Origin: Companilactobacillus sp. | Lineage (GTDB): Bacteria; Bacillota; Bacilli; Lactobacillales; Lactobacillaceae | Direction of reading: 5' to 3' | DNA length: 64,000 bases | NCBI RefSeq assembly: GCF_022484265.1 | Contig: NZ_JAKVLR010000001.1 | Span: forward strand, 1,550,001 to 1,614,000 | Shown here: piece by piece, positions 19,095-28,127 of the stretch | Layout of the letters: the number at the start of each line of letters is the position of its first letter | Position numbering within the stretch: the first letter of the stretch is position 1 | Program-made: the position numbers and the translations under genes | The notes under the pieces: model-generated | The model's database searches: none | Told to the model about the DNA's origin: nothing | What the model saw: only the letters and a program-made list of their open reading frames with translations

Positions 19095-19432
19095 AGTCTT
19101 CCCTCCTTGAATCAGAATATGTAACGCTTACATTATAAACGGTAAACTTATTATAACCATAGATATTTTTAGTAAATATTGGATTTGGAAAAATATTTTT
19201 TGTACAATATGAGTCAAAAATTATTAACGAGGCGGTAAAATAAGTTACATTCACTTTTTGTGTGTTTAATTTCATTTAACGTTTTGCCATCATTGATAAA
19301 CAAAATTGATATTGGTAAAATTTATTAGCTTGATACAATTTAATTGAAACTTTTTTATCATTTGATAAATGATTAAGTTTTGAAGCCTAATTTAATGTAT
19401 AATGAAATTGAATACGCAGGGGTGATATTGCA
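19095..19432. promoter_or_regulatory. Divergent control region of the lactate permease and TetR genes
   Basis: 338 bp of AT-rich sequence. On the permease side there is a 13-bp palindrome TGTAA-CGC-TTACA (19111-19123) next to the minus-strand TATAAT; it is one base shorter than a standard CcpA cre site, so identity is doubtful. On the TetR side TATAAT (19398-19403) is preceded by the perfect inverted repeat ATCATTT-GAT-AAATGAT (19357-19373), a good TetR operator candidate. Nothing else was recognised. Confidence 0.5.
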
Positions 19433-20020
19433 ATGAATTCACGAGATAAACAAGCAGAAAAAACCAAAAATGCAATCCTAGAAGTTGCCTCCGAGAATTT
19501 CCTATCACAAGGATATCAAGCAACATCAACTAGAAAGATTGCTCAAGCTTTAGATATAACACAACCAAATATGTATCATTATTATAAGAATAAGAAAGTT
19601 CTTTATATCAAATCATTAGAACATGCTATTGGTGGATTTAGCCAAGCTCTTTACAAGACATATGATGATAATAAAGATAAATCGTTTGAAGAGCTATTGA
19701 CGCTGATCTCAACTTTCATGATCGAAAACTTCAAGATCAATTATTTTATGATGATGCATGACATTAATACTTTCTTCTCTGATGAAGAACGCAAAACAAT
19801 TGGACAAACTTGGGATATCGGTTACTACAAGGTCCTTAATAACGTCTTTCAAGACCATAAAGATGAACTTAGAAGCGACCTGCCCTTGCCAGCCCAGGTT
19901 GGTACCTTTTTAACAATGTTATTACCATACATTGAGTACAATGATGCAAAGCGAGCAAGAAATATCGCTAATCTCGGTACCATGGTAAAAATATTCATTC
20001 ATGGTATCAAAAAGGAATAG
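19433..20020 (+). CDS. TetR-family transcriptional regulator
   Basis: A 195-residue repressor with an N-terminal TetR helix-turn-helix (STRKIAQALDITQPNMYHYY, about residues 36-55, followed by KNKKVLY) and a divergent ligand domain. ATG follows AGGGGTG. It lies 9 nt before the first antiporter gene, so it is probably in the same operon and may control it. The left border of the 2,075-bp duplication (19933) lies within its last 30 codons, so a 3' fragment of it is repeated at 22008-22095. Confidence 0.9.
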   Translation: MNSRDKQAEKTKNAILEVASENFLSQGYQATSTRKIAQALDITQPNMYHYYKNKKVLYIKSLEHAIGGFSQALYKTYDDNKDKSFEELLTLISTFMIENFKINYFMMMHDINTFFSDEERKTIGQTWDIGYYKVLNNVFQDHKDELRSDLPLPAQVGTFLTMLLPYIEYNDAKRARNIANLGTMVKIFIHGIKKE

Positions 20021-22007
20021 GTCATTAATATGCAATTTATAACCCTTCTAGCAGTAATGCTCCTCTTGTCGATAATAGTCAGTCATCTTTTTAACAAGAT
20101 GAACCTACCGGCTGTTGTTGGACAACTGATCTTGGGTGTCATTTTAGGTAAAGGTGTCCTCAATATTGTTAAGCCAACTCATGAGGTAGAATTATTTGCC
20201 GAGATCGGAGTTATTTTACTGATGTTTCTGGCTGGTCTAGAAACCGACCTGAAGCTTCTCAAAAAACATTTTGGACCTAGTTTGAATGTTGCTGTATTTG
20301 GTGTTATTTTACCGGTGGCATTAACTCTGGGGACAGCTCTGATTTTTGGGATCAACATGAAAGAAAGTATTTTTATCTCGGTCGTTTTCGCGGCTACTTC
20401 AGTTTCGATCTCAGTCGAAGTGTTAAAGAGTTTGAACTATCTTTCTAGTTCTTCTGGAACTGTGATCTTGGGTGCTGCGGTTGTTGATGATATTTTGGCT
20501 ATCTCGATTTTGAGTGTTATGTCAGGTACGTTAACAGGCAGCTTTTCAATTTCACAATTAGGACTGCTATTAGGCCTATGGATCGTTTTTGGTATTGTCA
20601 CTTATGTAGCTTACAAGTGGATCGTTCCAGCAATTATGAAATTAGCTAATTTCATAGAAGCGACCCATGCGGTTACGATCATGGCATTGTTGATCTGCTT
20701 TGGAATGGCGTTTTTAGCTGATGAAGTGAAATTAGATGCCGTTTTAGGTGCATTTGTCGCTGGTATTGCGATTGCTAACGCACCTAACTTTGACAAGAAG
20801 ATCAATGATGACATCGAGACCATTGGCTACAGCATTTTTATTCCCGTGTTTTTCATTAGTATCGGTATTAGCCTTGAGTTCACGACATTTCTCCAAGACT
20901 TCTGGTTGATCGTTCTCTTCACGGTCACTGGGATCATTGGTAAGTTGTTCGGTTCTGGATTCGGTGCACGTATTTCCGGTTTTGACATGAAAGATTCATA
21001 TGTCATTGGATCAGGAATGATCTCTCGTGGTGAGATGGCATTGATAATTGCACAAATTGGATTTAATGTGAAACTGCTTTCAGAAGAATACTACTCAAGT
21101 GTTATTATCAGTATTATACTGATAACTATATTAGCTCCATTTTTCTTGAAACACGCTATTGGCAAGAATCCGCTGTAGTTCAATCAGTTTCGAAAAAATG
21201 ATAAAAGCTATATAATGTATCATGAGTATTATGCAAAATTTTGATAAATGAAGGAGAAGGTAGATATGGCACATATTTTAATTTTAGGCGCAGGATACGG
21301 TGGGTTGAAGGCTGCTAGAGATCTAGCAAAAACAACACCAGCAGATACACAAATTGACTTGGTTGATAAGAATGTATTGCATGTTGAAAAAACAGCATTG
21401 CACATGGTTGCTGCAGGTACAGCAAAACCTGAATCAGTAAGTTTTGATGTTCGTGATGTGATCCCTTCAAATGTTAACTTTATTCAAGCTACTGTTTCTA
21501 AGTTTGATTTGGAAAACAAGAAGGTTTCATTCTCTGATCATGATGATATTGAATACGATTATGTTATCGTTGCTCTTGGATTCCGTTCAGAAGACTTCGG
21601 ACTAGAAGGCGCTGATGAGCATGCCCTTATCCTTCAAGACCTTGATACAGCTACAGAAATTTACAAGACTATCAACAAAAATGTTGCAAATTACAAAACA
21701 TCACAAGATCCTAAAGATCTTTCAATCGCTGTTTGTGGTGCCGGATTTACTGGTATCGAAGTTCTTGGTGAATTAGTTGATACAGTTAAGATCTTAAAGG
21801 CTAAATATGGTGTTCCTGAAATTAAAGTCACATGTCTTGAAATGGCAACACGTATTTTGCCAATGTTCGATGAAGAACTTTCAAATTACGCTGTTTCTTA
21901 CCTTGAAAAGAACGGCATTAAATTGTTGACAGGTGCTAAGATCGCTAAGATCGAAGATGGCGCTGTTGTCTACAAAGATGCAGAAGACGCAGAACACAAA
22001 GTTGAAG
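19933..22007 (+). repeat. Tandem duplication, unit 1 (2,075 bp)
   Basis: Carries the 3' end of the TetR gene, the whole antiporter gene and the first 247 codons of ndh. Compared by eye with 22008-24082 it seems identical, including the intergenic region. Offset of all matching landmarks is exactly 2,075. Confidence 0.93.
20030..21178 (+). CDS. Cation:proton antiporter, CPA2 family (copy 1)
   Basis: A 382-residue membrane protein of the monovalent cation:proton antiporter-2 group (NapA/KefB-like, membrane domain only). About 11-13 hydrophobic segments; the N-terminal NLPAVVGQLILGVILGKG and GLETDL blocks are typical, as is the AAVVDDILAISILS pair of aspartates near residue 148 where the family binds cation and proton. 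No TrkA-N domain. It exchanges Na+ or K+ for protons in pH or salt homeostasis (family knowledge). An apparently identical copy is at 22105-23253. Confidence 0.9.
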   Translation: MQFITLLAVMLLLSIIVSHLFNKMNLPAVVGQLILGVILGKGVLNIVKPTHEVELFAEIGVILLMFLAGLETDLKLLKKHFGPSLNVAVFGVILPVALTLGTALIFGINMKESIFISVVFAATSVSISVEVLKSLNYLSSSSGTVILGAAVVDDILAISILSVMSGTLTGSFSISQLGLLLGLWIVFGIVTYVAYKWIVPAIMKLANFIEATHAVTIMALLICFGMAFLADEVKLDAVLGAFVAGIAIANAPNFDKKINDDIETIGYSIFIPVFFISIGISLEFTTFLQDFWLIVLFTVTGIIGKLFGSGFGARISGFDMKDSYVIGSGMISRGEMALIIAQIGFNVKLLSEEYYSSVIISIILITILAPFFLKHAIGKNPL

Positions 22008-22063
22008 TGAGTACAATGATGCAAAGCGAGCAAGAAATATCGCTAATCTCGGTACCATGGTAA
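21266..22063 (+). pseudogene. Type II NADH dehydrogenase, truncated by the tandem duplication
   Basis: The first 247 codons match the intact ndh at 23341-24525 exactly; then the duplication junction at 22007/22008 switches to the 3' end of the TetR gene out of frame, adding 18 foreign residues ending ISVPW. The FAD-binding GAGYGG and the second dinucleotide motif CGAGFTGIEV are kept, but the C-terminal third with the second FAD block and the membrane-anchoring end is lost, so the product is unlikely to work. Start at the ATG after AAGGAGAAGGTAGAT. Confidence 0.9.
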
Positions 22064-24082
22064 AAATATTCATTCATGGTATCAAAAAGGAATAGGTCAT
22101 TAATATGCAATTTATAACCCTTCTAGCAGTAATGCTCCTCTTGTCGATAATAGTCAGTCATCTTTTTAACAAGATGAACCTACCGGCTGTTGTTGGACAA
22201 CTGATCTTGGGTGTCATTTTAGGTAAAGGTGTCCTCAATATTGTTAAGCCAACTCATGAGGTAGAATTATTTGCCGAGATCGGAGTTATTTTACTGATGT
22301 TTCTGGCTGGTCTAGAAACCGACCTGAAGCTTCTCAAAAAACATTTTGGACCTAGTTTGAATGTTGCTGTATTTGGTGTTATTTTACCGGTGGCATTAAC
22401 TCTGGGGACAGCTCTGATTTTTGGGATCAACATGAAAGAAAGTATTTTTATCTCGGTCGTTTTCGCGGCTACTTCAGTTTCGATCTCAGTCGAAGTGTTA
22501 AAGAGTTTGAACTATCTTTCTAGTTCTTCTGGAACTGTGATCTTGGGTGCTGCGGTTGTTGATGATATTTTGGCTATCTCGATTTTGAGTGTTATGTCAG
22601 GTACGTTAACAGGCAGCTTTTCAATTTCACAATTAGGACTGCTATTAGGCCTATGGATCGTTTTTGGTATTGTCACTTATGTAGCTTACAAGTGGATCGT
22701 TCCAGCAATTATGAAATTAGCTAATTTCATAGAAGCGACCCATGCGGTTACGATCATGGCATTGTTGATCTGCTTTGGAATGGCGTTTTTAGCTGATGAA
22801 GTGAAATTAGATGCCGTTTTAGGTGCATTTGTCGCTGGTATTGCGATTGCTAACGCACCTAACTTTGACAAGAAGATCAATGATGACATCGAGACCATTG
22901 GCTACAGCATTTTTATTCCCGTGTTTTTCATTAGTATCGGTATTAGCCTTGAGTTCACGACATTTCTCCAAGACTTCTGGTTGATCGTTCTCTTCACGGT
23001 CACTGGGATCATTGGTAAGTTGTTCGGTTCTGGATTCGGTGCACGTATTTCCGGTTTTGACATGAAAGATTCATATGTCATTGGATCAGGAATGATCTCT
23101 CGTGGTGAGATGGCATTGATAATTGCACAAATTGGATTTAATGTGAAACTGCTTTCAGAAGAATACTACTCAAGTGTTATTATCAGTATTATACTGATAA
23201 CTATATTAGCTCCATTTTTCTTGAAACACGCTATTGGCAAGAATCCGCTGTAGTTCAATCAGTTTCGAAAAAATGATAAAAGCTATATAATGTATCATGA
23301 GTATTATGCAAAATTTTGATAAATGAAGGAGAAGGTAGATATGGCACATATTTTAATTTTAGGCGCAGGATACGGTGGGTTGAAGGCTGCTAGAGATCTA
23401 GCAAAAACAACACCAGCAGATACACAAATTGACTTGGTTGATAAGAATGTATTGCATGTTGAAAAAACAGCATTGCACATGGTTGCTGCAGGTACAGCAA
23501 AACCTGAATCAGTAAGTTTTGATGTTCGTGATGTGATCCCTTCAAATGTTAACTTTATTCAAGCTACTGTTTCTAAGTTTGATTTGGAAAACAAGAAGGT
23601 TTCATTCTCTGATCATGATGATATTGAATACGATTATGTTATCGTTGCTCTTGGATTCCGTTCAGAAGACTTCGGACTAGAAGGCGCTGATGAGCATGCC
23701 CTTATCCTTCAAGACCTTGATACAGCTACAGAAATTTACAAGACTATCAACAAAAATGTTGCAAATTACAAAACATCACAAGATCCTAAAGATCTTTCAA
23801 TCGCTGTTTGTGGTGCCGGATTTACTGGTATCGAAGTTCTTGGTGAATTAGTTGATACAGTTAAGATCTTAAAGGCTAAATATGGTGTTCCTGAAATTAA
23901 AGTCACATGTCTTGAAATGGCAACACGTATTTTGCCAATGTTCGATGAAGAACTTTCAAATTACGCTGTTTCTTACCTTGAAAAGAACGGCATTAAATTG
24001 TTGACAGGTGCTAAGATCGCTAAGATCGAAGATGGCGCTGTTGTCTACAAAGATGCAGAAGACGCAGAACACAAAGTTGAAG
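22008..24082 (+). repeat. Tandem duplication, unit 2 (2,075 bp)
   Basis: Second unit, starting with a TetR 3' fragment and running into the intact ndh. At the joint, ndh-derived GTTGAAG is followed directly by TetR-derived TGAGTACAATGATG; both parent sequences share AGTACAAT within 2-3 bases of the joint (19935-19942 and 24085-24092), suggesting microhomology-linked duplication. Confidence 0.93.
22105..23253 (+). CDS. Cation:proton antiporter, CPA2 family (copy 2)
   Basis: Same 382-residue protein as at 20030-21178, with no difference found by eye. It retains the 29 bp upstream from the TetR end, including its AAGGAATAGG ribosome-binding site, so it can be translated if the transcript reads through the truncated ndh. 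In the ancestral order the operon was presumably tetR-antiporter-ndh; the duplication doubles the antiporter dose only. Confidence 0.9.
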   Translation: MQFITLLAVMLLLSIIVSHLFNKMNLPAVVGQLILGVILGKGVLNIVKPTHEVELFAEIGVILLMFLAGLETDLKLLKKHFGPSLNVAVFGVILPVALTLGTALIFGINMKESIFISVVFAATSVSISVEVLKSLNYLSSSSGTVILGAAVVDDILAISILSVMSGTLTGSFSISQLGLLLGLWIVFGIVTYVAYKWIVPAIMKLANFIEATHAVTIMALLICFGMAFLADEVKLDAVLGAFVAGIAIANAPNFDKKINDDIETIGYSIFIPVFFISIGISLEFTTFLQDFWLIVLFTVTGIIGKLFGSGFGARISGFDMKDSYVIGSGMISRGEMALIIAQIGFNVKLLSEEYYSSVIISIILITILAPFFLKHAIGKNPL

Positions 24083-24525
24083 CAAGTACAATTGTTTGGA
24101 CAGTTGGTGTTTCAGGTGTTGACGTTATTAAAGATTCAGGTATGGAAGCAAGAAGAAACCGTGTTATGACTACTGAATTCTTGAACCTTGAAGATCATCC
24201 AGAAGCATACTTCATCGGTGACGACTCAGCTATCATCCCTGCAGGTTCAGAACGTCCATTGCCAACAACTGGTCAATTAGCTACTGCTGAAGGTGGCGCT
24301 GTTGCCTTCAATATTGCTTCAGCACTTGCTGGAACAGAATTGAAACCATTTGTTTACAAATCAGCTGGTACAGTTGCATCTCTTGGTCAAAACCATGGTA
24401 TCGCTCAAGTTGGTTCACGTAAGTTCAAGGGTGTTACAGCATCATTGATCAAACACTTGGCTGCTGACAGATCATTCATGGAAATGGGTGGCTTGAAGAC
24501 AGCACTTAAAAAAGGTTCACTTTAA
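23341..24525 (+). CDS. ndh: Type II NADH dehydrogenase (NDH-2), intact copy
   Basis: A 394-residue single-subunit flavoprotein that oxidises NADH and reduces membrane quinone without pumping protons. FAD-binding ILILGAGYGGLKAARDL at the N-terminus, NADH-binding AVCGAGFTGIEVLGEL near residue 160, and the second FAD block YFIGDDSAI near 295 followed by PTTGQLATAEG. The ATG at 23341 follows AAGGAG. It would feed electrons to the menaquinone and cytochrome bd encoded elsewhere in the window. A strong terminator follows. Confidence 0.92.
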   Translation: MAHILILGAGYGGLKAARDLAKTTPADTQIDLVDKNVLHVEKTALHMVAAGTAKPESVSFDVRDVIPSNVNFIQATVSKFDLENKKVSFSDHDDIEYDYVIVALGFRSEDFGLEGADEHALILQDLDTATEIYKTINKNVANYKTSQDPKDLSIAVCGAGFTGIEVLGELVDTVKILKAKYGVPEIKVTCLEMATRILPMFDEELSNYAVSYLEKNGIKLLTGAKIAKIEDGAVVYKDAEDAEHKVEASTIVWTVGVSGVDVIKDSGMEARRNRVMTTEFLNLEDHPEAYFIGDDSAIIPAGSERPLPTTGQLATAEGGAVAFNIASALAGTELKPFVYKSAGTVASLGQNHGIAQVGSRKFKGVTASLIKHLAADRSFMEMGGLKTALKKGSL

Positions 24526-24542
24526 AATTAATAGTTAAAAGT

Positions 24543-24573
24543 AAAAAAGCATTCCCGCGGGAATGCTTTTTTT
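24543..24573 (+). terminator. Terminator of the ndh operon
   Basis: AAAAAAGCATTCCC / GGGAATGCTTTTTT around GC, followed by T run. Confidence 0.9.
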
Positions 24574-24578
24574 GTTTG

Positions 24579-24616
24579 AAAAAACCAAATCTCAAAAGGA
24601 TTGAGATCTGGTTTTT
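24579..24616 (-). terminator. Terminator of the PrsW-like gene
   Basis: AAAACCAAATCTCAA / TTGAGATCTGGTTTTT with an AAGGA loop; it overlaps the stop codon of the minus-strand gene. Confidence 0.8.
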
Positions 24617-25739
24617 ATTGATTATATTGATGTTTAATATCTCGGATTTGGTTAATTCCGGCGTTCATCAGAACGAATAAAATGATCCACGCAATGATGA
24701 TCAAAGGAATGTACTTCAACCATCCAAATGGAACTGTGACATCCCACAACGCATGCAAGATGATACTCAAACCAAAGAATATTACGAATCGAGCCTCAAA
24801 TAAATCTGAGACCTGTAATTTTTCACCGTACTTCTTGACTAGCATCAATGCCCCACCAGTTATCGCTGCCCAGACTAAATGGCCACCAATAGCTGTTAAA
24901 GCACGCACGATTGCAGTGATCAAGAAGTATTTGCCAGAATATAAGATATATCCTGCTGTTTCAAATGTCGCGAAACCTGCACCTACAGCGCCACCAATTA
25001 AAATCCCGTTGAGAATAAAATTATTGGAAACACGATTGATGAAATAAAAGATGATGATCATCTTGCCTAGCTCTTCGATAATACCAATAAGCAAGGCACT
25101 ACCGATACCAATCGATGTTTTTTCATTAAAGATAGCAAACTGGTAAATAAACATTGTAACTAGCAGCGAAAAAGCACCACCGACGAAAAATATCTTAGTG
25201 ACCGTGAAGATACTAATATTCCTGAACGCGTTGAATTCAAAATAGAAGATCACTGCTGAAAAAGGAACAGCAGTTGCAGCCACTAAAATTAGTCCCGGCA
25301 ACGCTAGTTGACCTCCAAATAGGAAGTCAGCCACGATCAAAACTCCAAATACGACCATGAAATATGCCAAGATACGCGAGAATAACCAAGGCTTGGCCCA
25401 CTCTTCAGAAACATCTTTCATGTTTGGCGTCGTAAAGTGAGTTCCAGCAATAAAAATTTTTTCAGCATCTTCATTGGAGTGTTTCTTGAAAACTTCGCTG
25501 AATAACACTTTGAGATTGATCCTGACTGAACCGCTACCACCTGTGTAGGAATTTAATTTGCTAGTTATCTTGTCAAAAAGATCATCTCGGTGGACTGGGT
25601 AGATCGACTGATTATACATCGGTTGATTGTTATCCACATGTTGATAAGTTCGTTGGACTTTCGGTTGCTGTTGTCCACAATGAGGACAAAAACTAGATGA
25701 CTCTGGAATCTTGTTTCCACAATATACACAGAATTTCAT
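24615..25739 (-). CDS. PrsW-family intramembrane protease with N-terminal zinc ribbon
   Basis: A 374-residue protein. Residues 1-24 form a zinc ribbon with paired CVYCGNK and CPHCGQQ motifs; after a polar linker, about eight membrane segments follow from residue 125. The PrsW hallmark positions are present in order: EELGK near 225, FETAGY near 260, GGHLVWA near 285 and ILHALWDV near 335, which in PrsW include the catalytic glutamates and histidines. PrsW in Bacillus cuts an anti-sigma factor; no such target is near. The upstream serine-hydrolase gene ends 2 nt before the start, so the two are co-transcribed. Confidence 0.85.
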   Translation of the reverse strand: MKFCVYCGNKIPESSSFCPHCGQQQPKVQRTYQHVDNNQPMYNQSIYPVHRDDLFDKITSKLNSYTGGSGSVRINLKVLFSEVFKKHSNEDAEKIFIAGTHFTTPNMKDVSEEWAKPWLFSRILAYFMVVFGVLIVADFLFGGQLALPGLILVAATAVPFSAVIFYFEFNAFRNISIFTVTKIFFVGGAFSLLVTMFIYQFAIFNEKTSIGIGSALLIGIIEELGKMIIIFYFINRVSNNFILNGILIGGAVGAGFATFETAGYILYSGKYFLITAIVRALTAIGGHLVWAAITGGALMLVKKYGEKLQVSDLFEARFVIFFGLSIILHALWDVTVPFGWLKYIPLIIIAWIILFVLMNAGINQIRDIKHQYNQ

Positions 25740-25741
25740 TG

Positions 25742-26704
25742 TTAATCCTCCAAAACTAATTTCGTTAAATCAGCGCCAAGCTTATTCATCGCTGGAATTT
25801 GTTGAGCCAGTTGGCCATTTTGAGATAAGACCACTATCACAAAGGCCTTGTTGCCTTTTTCAAAGATAGCCGCATCATTTTCCACGCCATAATCATCGAA
25901 CTCACCAGACTTATTATAGGTGGTGATGCTTGAATCGACTTTTTGTGGTAATTTTGTGTGATTAGTGTTTTCTGAAAGAACTTTTAACATGGCATCATCA
26001 TAGGTCTTTGAAACGATTTGGTGTCGATACAGTTTCGTCAAAAATAAACCTAAATCGTGAGCAGATGTCATATTATCCTGACCTTGTTTTAACTTATCCG
26101 TATCCATCAGCATACGTTGCATCTTAGTATTCTTCATACCTAAACGCTTGATCTCCCGATTGACTGCGGATATTCCACCGAGTTTTTTCACGATAATGTT
26201 AGAGGCAGTATTATCGCTTTGAGTGATCATAGCCTTGATCAAGTCTTGATAAGAAATTTGAGTACCTGGTTCAATTTGTTGCAAACTTCCAGAGCCACCT
26301 ACTTTATCAGTAGCCTGCAAAGTATAAGTACTACTTAAATCAAGTTTCCCATCAGCAACGTTTTGATATGCGGCTGCTAAAATAAATAGCTTGATATCAC
26401 TGGCAGCTCTTTGCGTCTGGTCAGTTCCATACTGGTAACTTTTATCGGTTTTTATATTGTAATAATAGGCCGAAGTGTCGCCAGACATCCCCTTAAGATC
26501 AGCGTCAATCAACTGCTTCACCCCATCGATTTGGCCATCTTTATGACTAGTTCCAGTCTTAACTTTTTTAGTCGTGGTAGTCTGGTGATGGCTGACTGGC
26601 TCAGAATGCTTTTGACCAGTGAATTTCATAGATATAACAAAAGCTATCGCAGCAATTGCTACAACAACCAATAATAAAATCAAAACTAATTTACTTTTTT
26701 TCAT
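25742..26704 (-). CDS. Membrane-anchored class A beta-lactamase-fold serine hydrolase
   Basis: A 320-residue protein with an N-terminal membrane helix (about 5-27), a Thr/Lys/His-rich linker and an extracellular penicillin-interacting fold. The active-site S-x-x-K is SDIK near residue 105, SDN is in QSDNTASN near 160, and the third motif reads KSG instead of KTG. The omega-loop glutamate (ExxLN) that drives beta-lactam hydrolysis in true class A enzymes is not seen at the expected place, so D,D-peptidase or another wall activity is more likely than resistance. Co-transcribed with the PrsW-like gene. Confidence 0.8.
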   Translation of the reverse strand: MKKSKLVLILLLVVVAIAAIAFVISMKFTGQKHSEPVSHHQTTTTKKVKTGTSHKDGQIDGVKQLIDADLKGMSGDTSAYYYNIKTDKSYQYGTDQTQRAASDIKLFILAAAYQNVADGKLDLSSTYTLQATDKVGGSGSLQQIEPGTQISYQDLIKAMITQSDNTASNIIVKKLGGISAVNREIKRLGMKNTKMQRMLMDTDKLKQGQDNMTSAHDLGLFLTKLYRHQIVSKTYDDAMLKVLSENTNHTKLPQKVDSSITTYNKSGEFDDYGVENDAAIFEKGNKAFVIVVLSQNGQLAQQIPAMNKLGADLTKLVLED

Positions 26705-26767
26705 TAGTATCCCCTAAATAATTCCGCTATTAATAAAATACACCAAAAATCTATCCTGTAAAAAGGC

Positions 26768-26804
26768 AAAAAAATCTCGCTTACTTCTTGTAGGCGAGAT
26801 TTTT
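26768..26804 (-). terminator. Terminator of the ammonium transporter gene
   Basis: AAAAATCTCGC / GCGAGATTTTT around a 13-nt loop, with A run to the left. Confidence 0.85.
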
Positions 26805-26808
26805 AATT

Positions 26809-28011
26809 TTAAGCTGTTCTCAAATGCTTCAAACTCTTAGCGTCTGTGTTTTCCTTGAATACTTTTTTCAGAACTTTCACGATGATAAAGTTCATGATAA
26901 AGACAAAAGCAATTGCGAAGATGACAGCAAACAATTGGATGCCAAATTGTTTAAAGCCGCCGCCTTCAAGCAAACCGTTATTGACGACGTTTGGATTGAT
27001 AGCTTTTGTGGCAAATAGTCCTGTCATCAAAGAACCTAGAATACCGCTGACACCATGAGCTCCCATGATATCCATATAATCGTTGATGTGCCAAGCATAT
27101 TTTAGATAATTGATGAAGAAGTAACTGCCGGCTGCTGAAACTACACCGATGATCAGCGATGCAGGCAATGTAACGAAGCCTGTGGCTGGGGTAATACCAA
27201 CTAGACCACAAATAACACCGGTACAAATGCCGTTCATTGATGCGTGACCTTTAAAGTGATTTTCTAGCAAGCCGTACGTTAACATAGCTGTAATTGGAGC
27301 CATGGTTGTCGTGAAGAAAGCTTGTATACCTTGAGCATTCAAAGCTAAAGCACTTCCGGCGTTAAATCCGTACCAGCCGATCCACAATAGGACAGTACCC
27401 ATGAGGACCCAGAAGGCATTACCAGAGGCATGTTCCTTAGCTTCGGCATGCTGTGCGTGTTTTGATAGAGCAAAATTGGAAAGAACTAATGCTGTAATAC
27501 CAGCATCAATGTGAATAACCGTGCCACCAGCAAAATCAAGAACACCTAATTTTGCGAGAAAACCTGTGCTAGACCATACCATATGGACTAGTGGGTAATA
27601 AACTAAGACTGCCCAAATAGCAACAAAGGCAATGATGTATTTGGTAGTCTTTTTCGTTGCGATTGCACCTAAGAAGAGTGCCGGCGTTAAAATCGCAAAC
27701 ATCATTTGGAACAAAATATAAATTGAGTTAGAGATAGTTGTTTTTGGAAAAATCGCTGTTAAGTTGATACCTGATAAAAAGATATGATTCAAGTTACCAA
27801 TAATGCCAAAGTTATTGCCTTCAAATGAGAGTGGATATCCAATCACGAACCACATTAAACCGACCACTCCAAATAATAAGAACGTCTCAAATAACATTTT
27901 GGTAGTATCCTTTTTCGGAATAAAACCACCGTAGAAGATGGCAATTCCTGGGGTCATTACCCAAACCAATAGGATAGAAAGGATCATAAATGCACTATCC
28001 ATGGTCTTCAT
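26809..28011 (-). CDS. amtB: Ammonium transporter (Amt family)
   Basis: A 400-residue channel-like transporter for ammonium with about 11 membrane segments. Typical blocks: AIFYGGFIPKK near residue 24, the pore histidine in GGTVIHIDAG near 165, GWYGFNAGSALA near 210 and MDIMGAHGVSGILG near 315. AAGGAG precedes the start. No glnK (PII) gene is next to it, unlike most amtB loci. It is divergent from the DUF1003 gene. Confidence 0.93.
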   Translation of the reverse strand: MKTMDSAFMILSILLVWVMTPGIAIFYGGFIPKKDTTKMLFETFLLFGVVGLMWFVIGYPLSFEGNNFGIIGNLNHIFLSGINLTAIFPKTTISNSIYILFQMMFAILTPALFLGAIATKKTTKYIIAFVAIWAVLVYYPLVHMVWSSTGFLAKLGVLDFAGGTVIHIDAGITALVLSNFALSKHAQHAEAKEHASGNAFWVLMGTVLLWIGWYGFNAGSALALNAQGIQAFFTTTMAPITAMLTYGLLENHFKGHASMNGICTGVICGLVGITPATGFVTLPASLIIGVVSAAGSYFFINYLKYAWHINDYMDIMGAHGVSGILGSLMTGLFATKAINPNVVNNGLLEGGGFKQFGIQLFAVIFAIAFVFIMNFIIVKVLKKVFKENTDAKSLKHLRTA

Positions 28012-28087
28012 CTCCTTAGATCTTCACTGCGTAAATTTTAAATTGTGTGATTCAAGCATCTGCAAACGTTACCCTTTTTTAAATAAT

Positions 28088-28107
28088 TTGTCCTATAATT
28101 AAGACAA
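28088..28107 (+). promoter_or_regulatory. Operator-like inverted repeat on the DUF1003 gene promoter
   Basis: TTGTC (28088-28092) and GACAA (28103-28107) flank TATAAT (28095-28100), about 28 bp before the start. A regulator bound here would cover the -10 box. No good -35 box was found. Confidence 0.4.
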
Positions 28108-28127
28108 ACACTTGAGGAGAGCTAAGT

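Noticed and set aside
19111..19123. CcpA cre site before the lactate permease gene
   Set aside because: TGTAACGCTTACA has the right ends but is one base short of the consensus; listed only as a palindrome.
22005..22095. Second, partial tetR gene as a functional element
   Set aside because: Only the last about 88 bases of the gene are repeated, without start or promoter.
22105..23253. Antiporter copies as diverged paralogues
   Set aside because: No differences between the two copies could be found, so they are recent duplicates.
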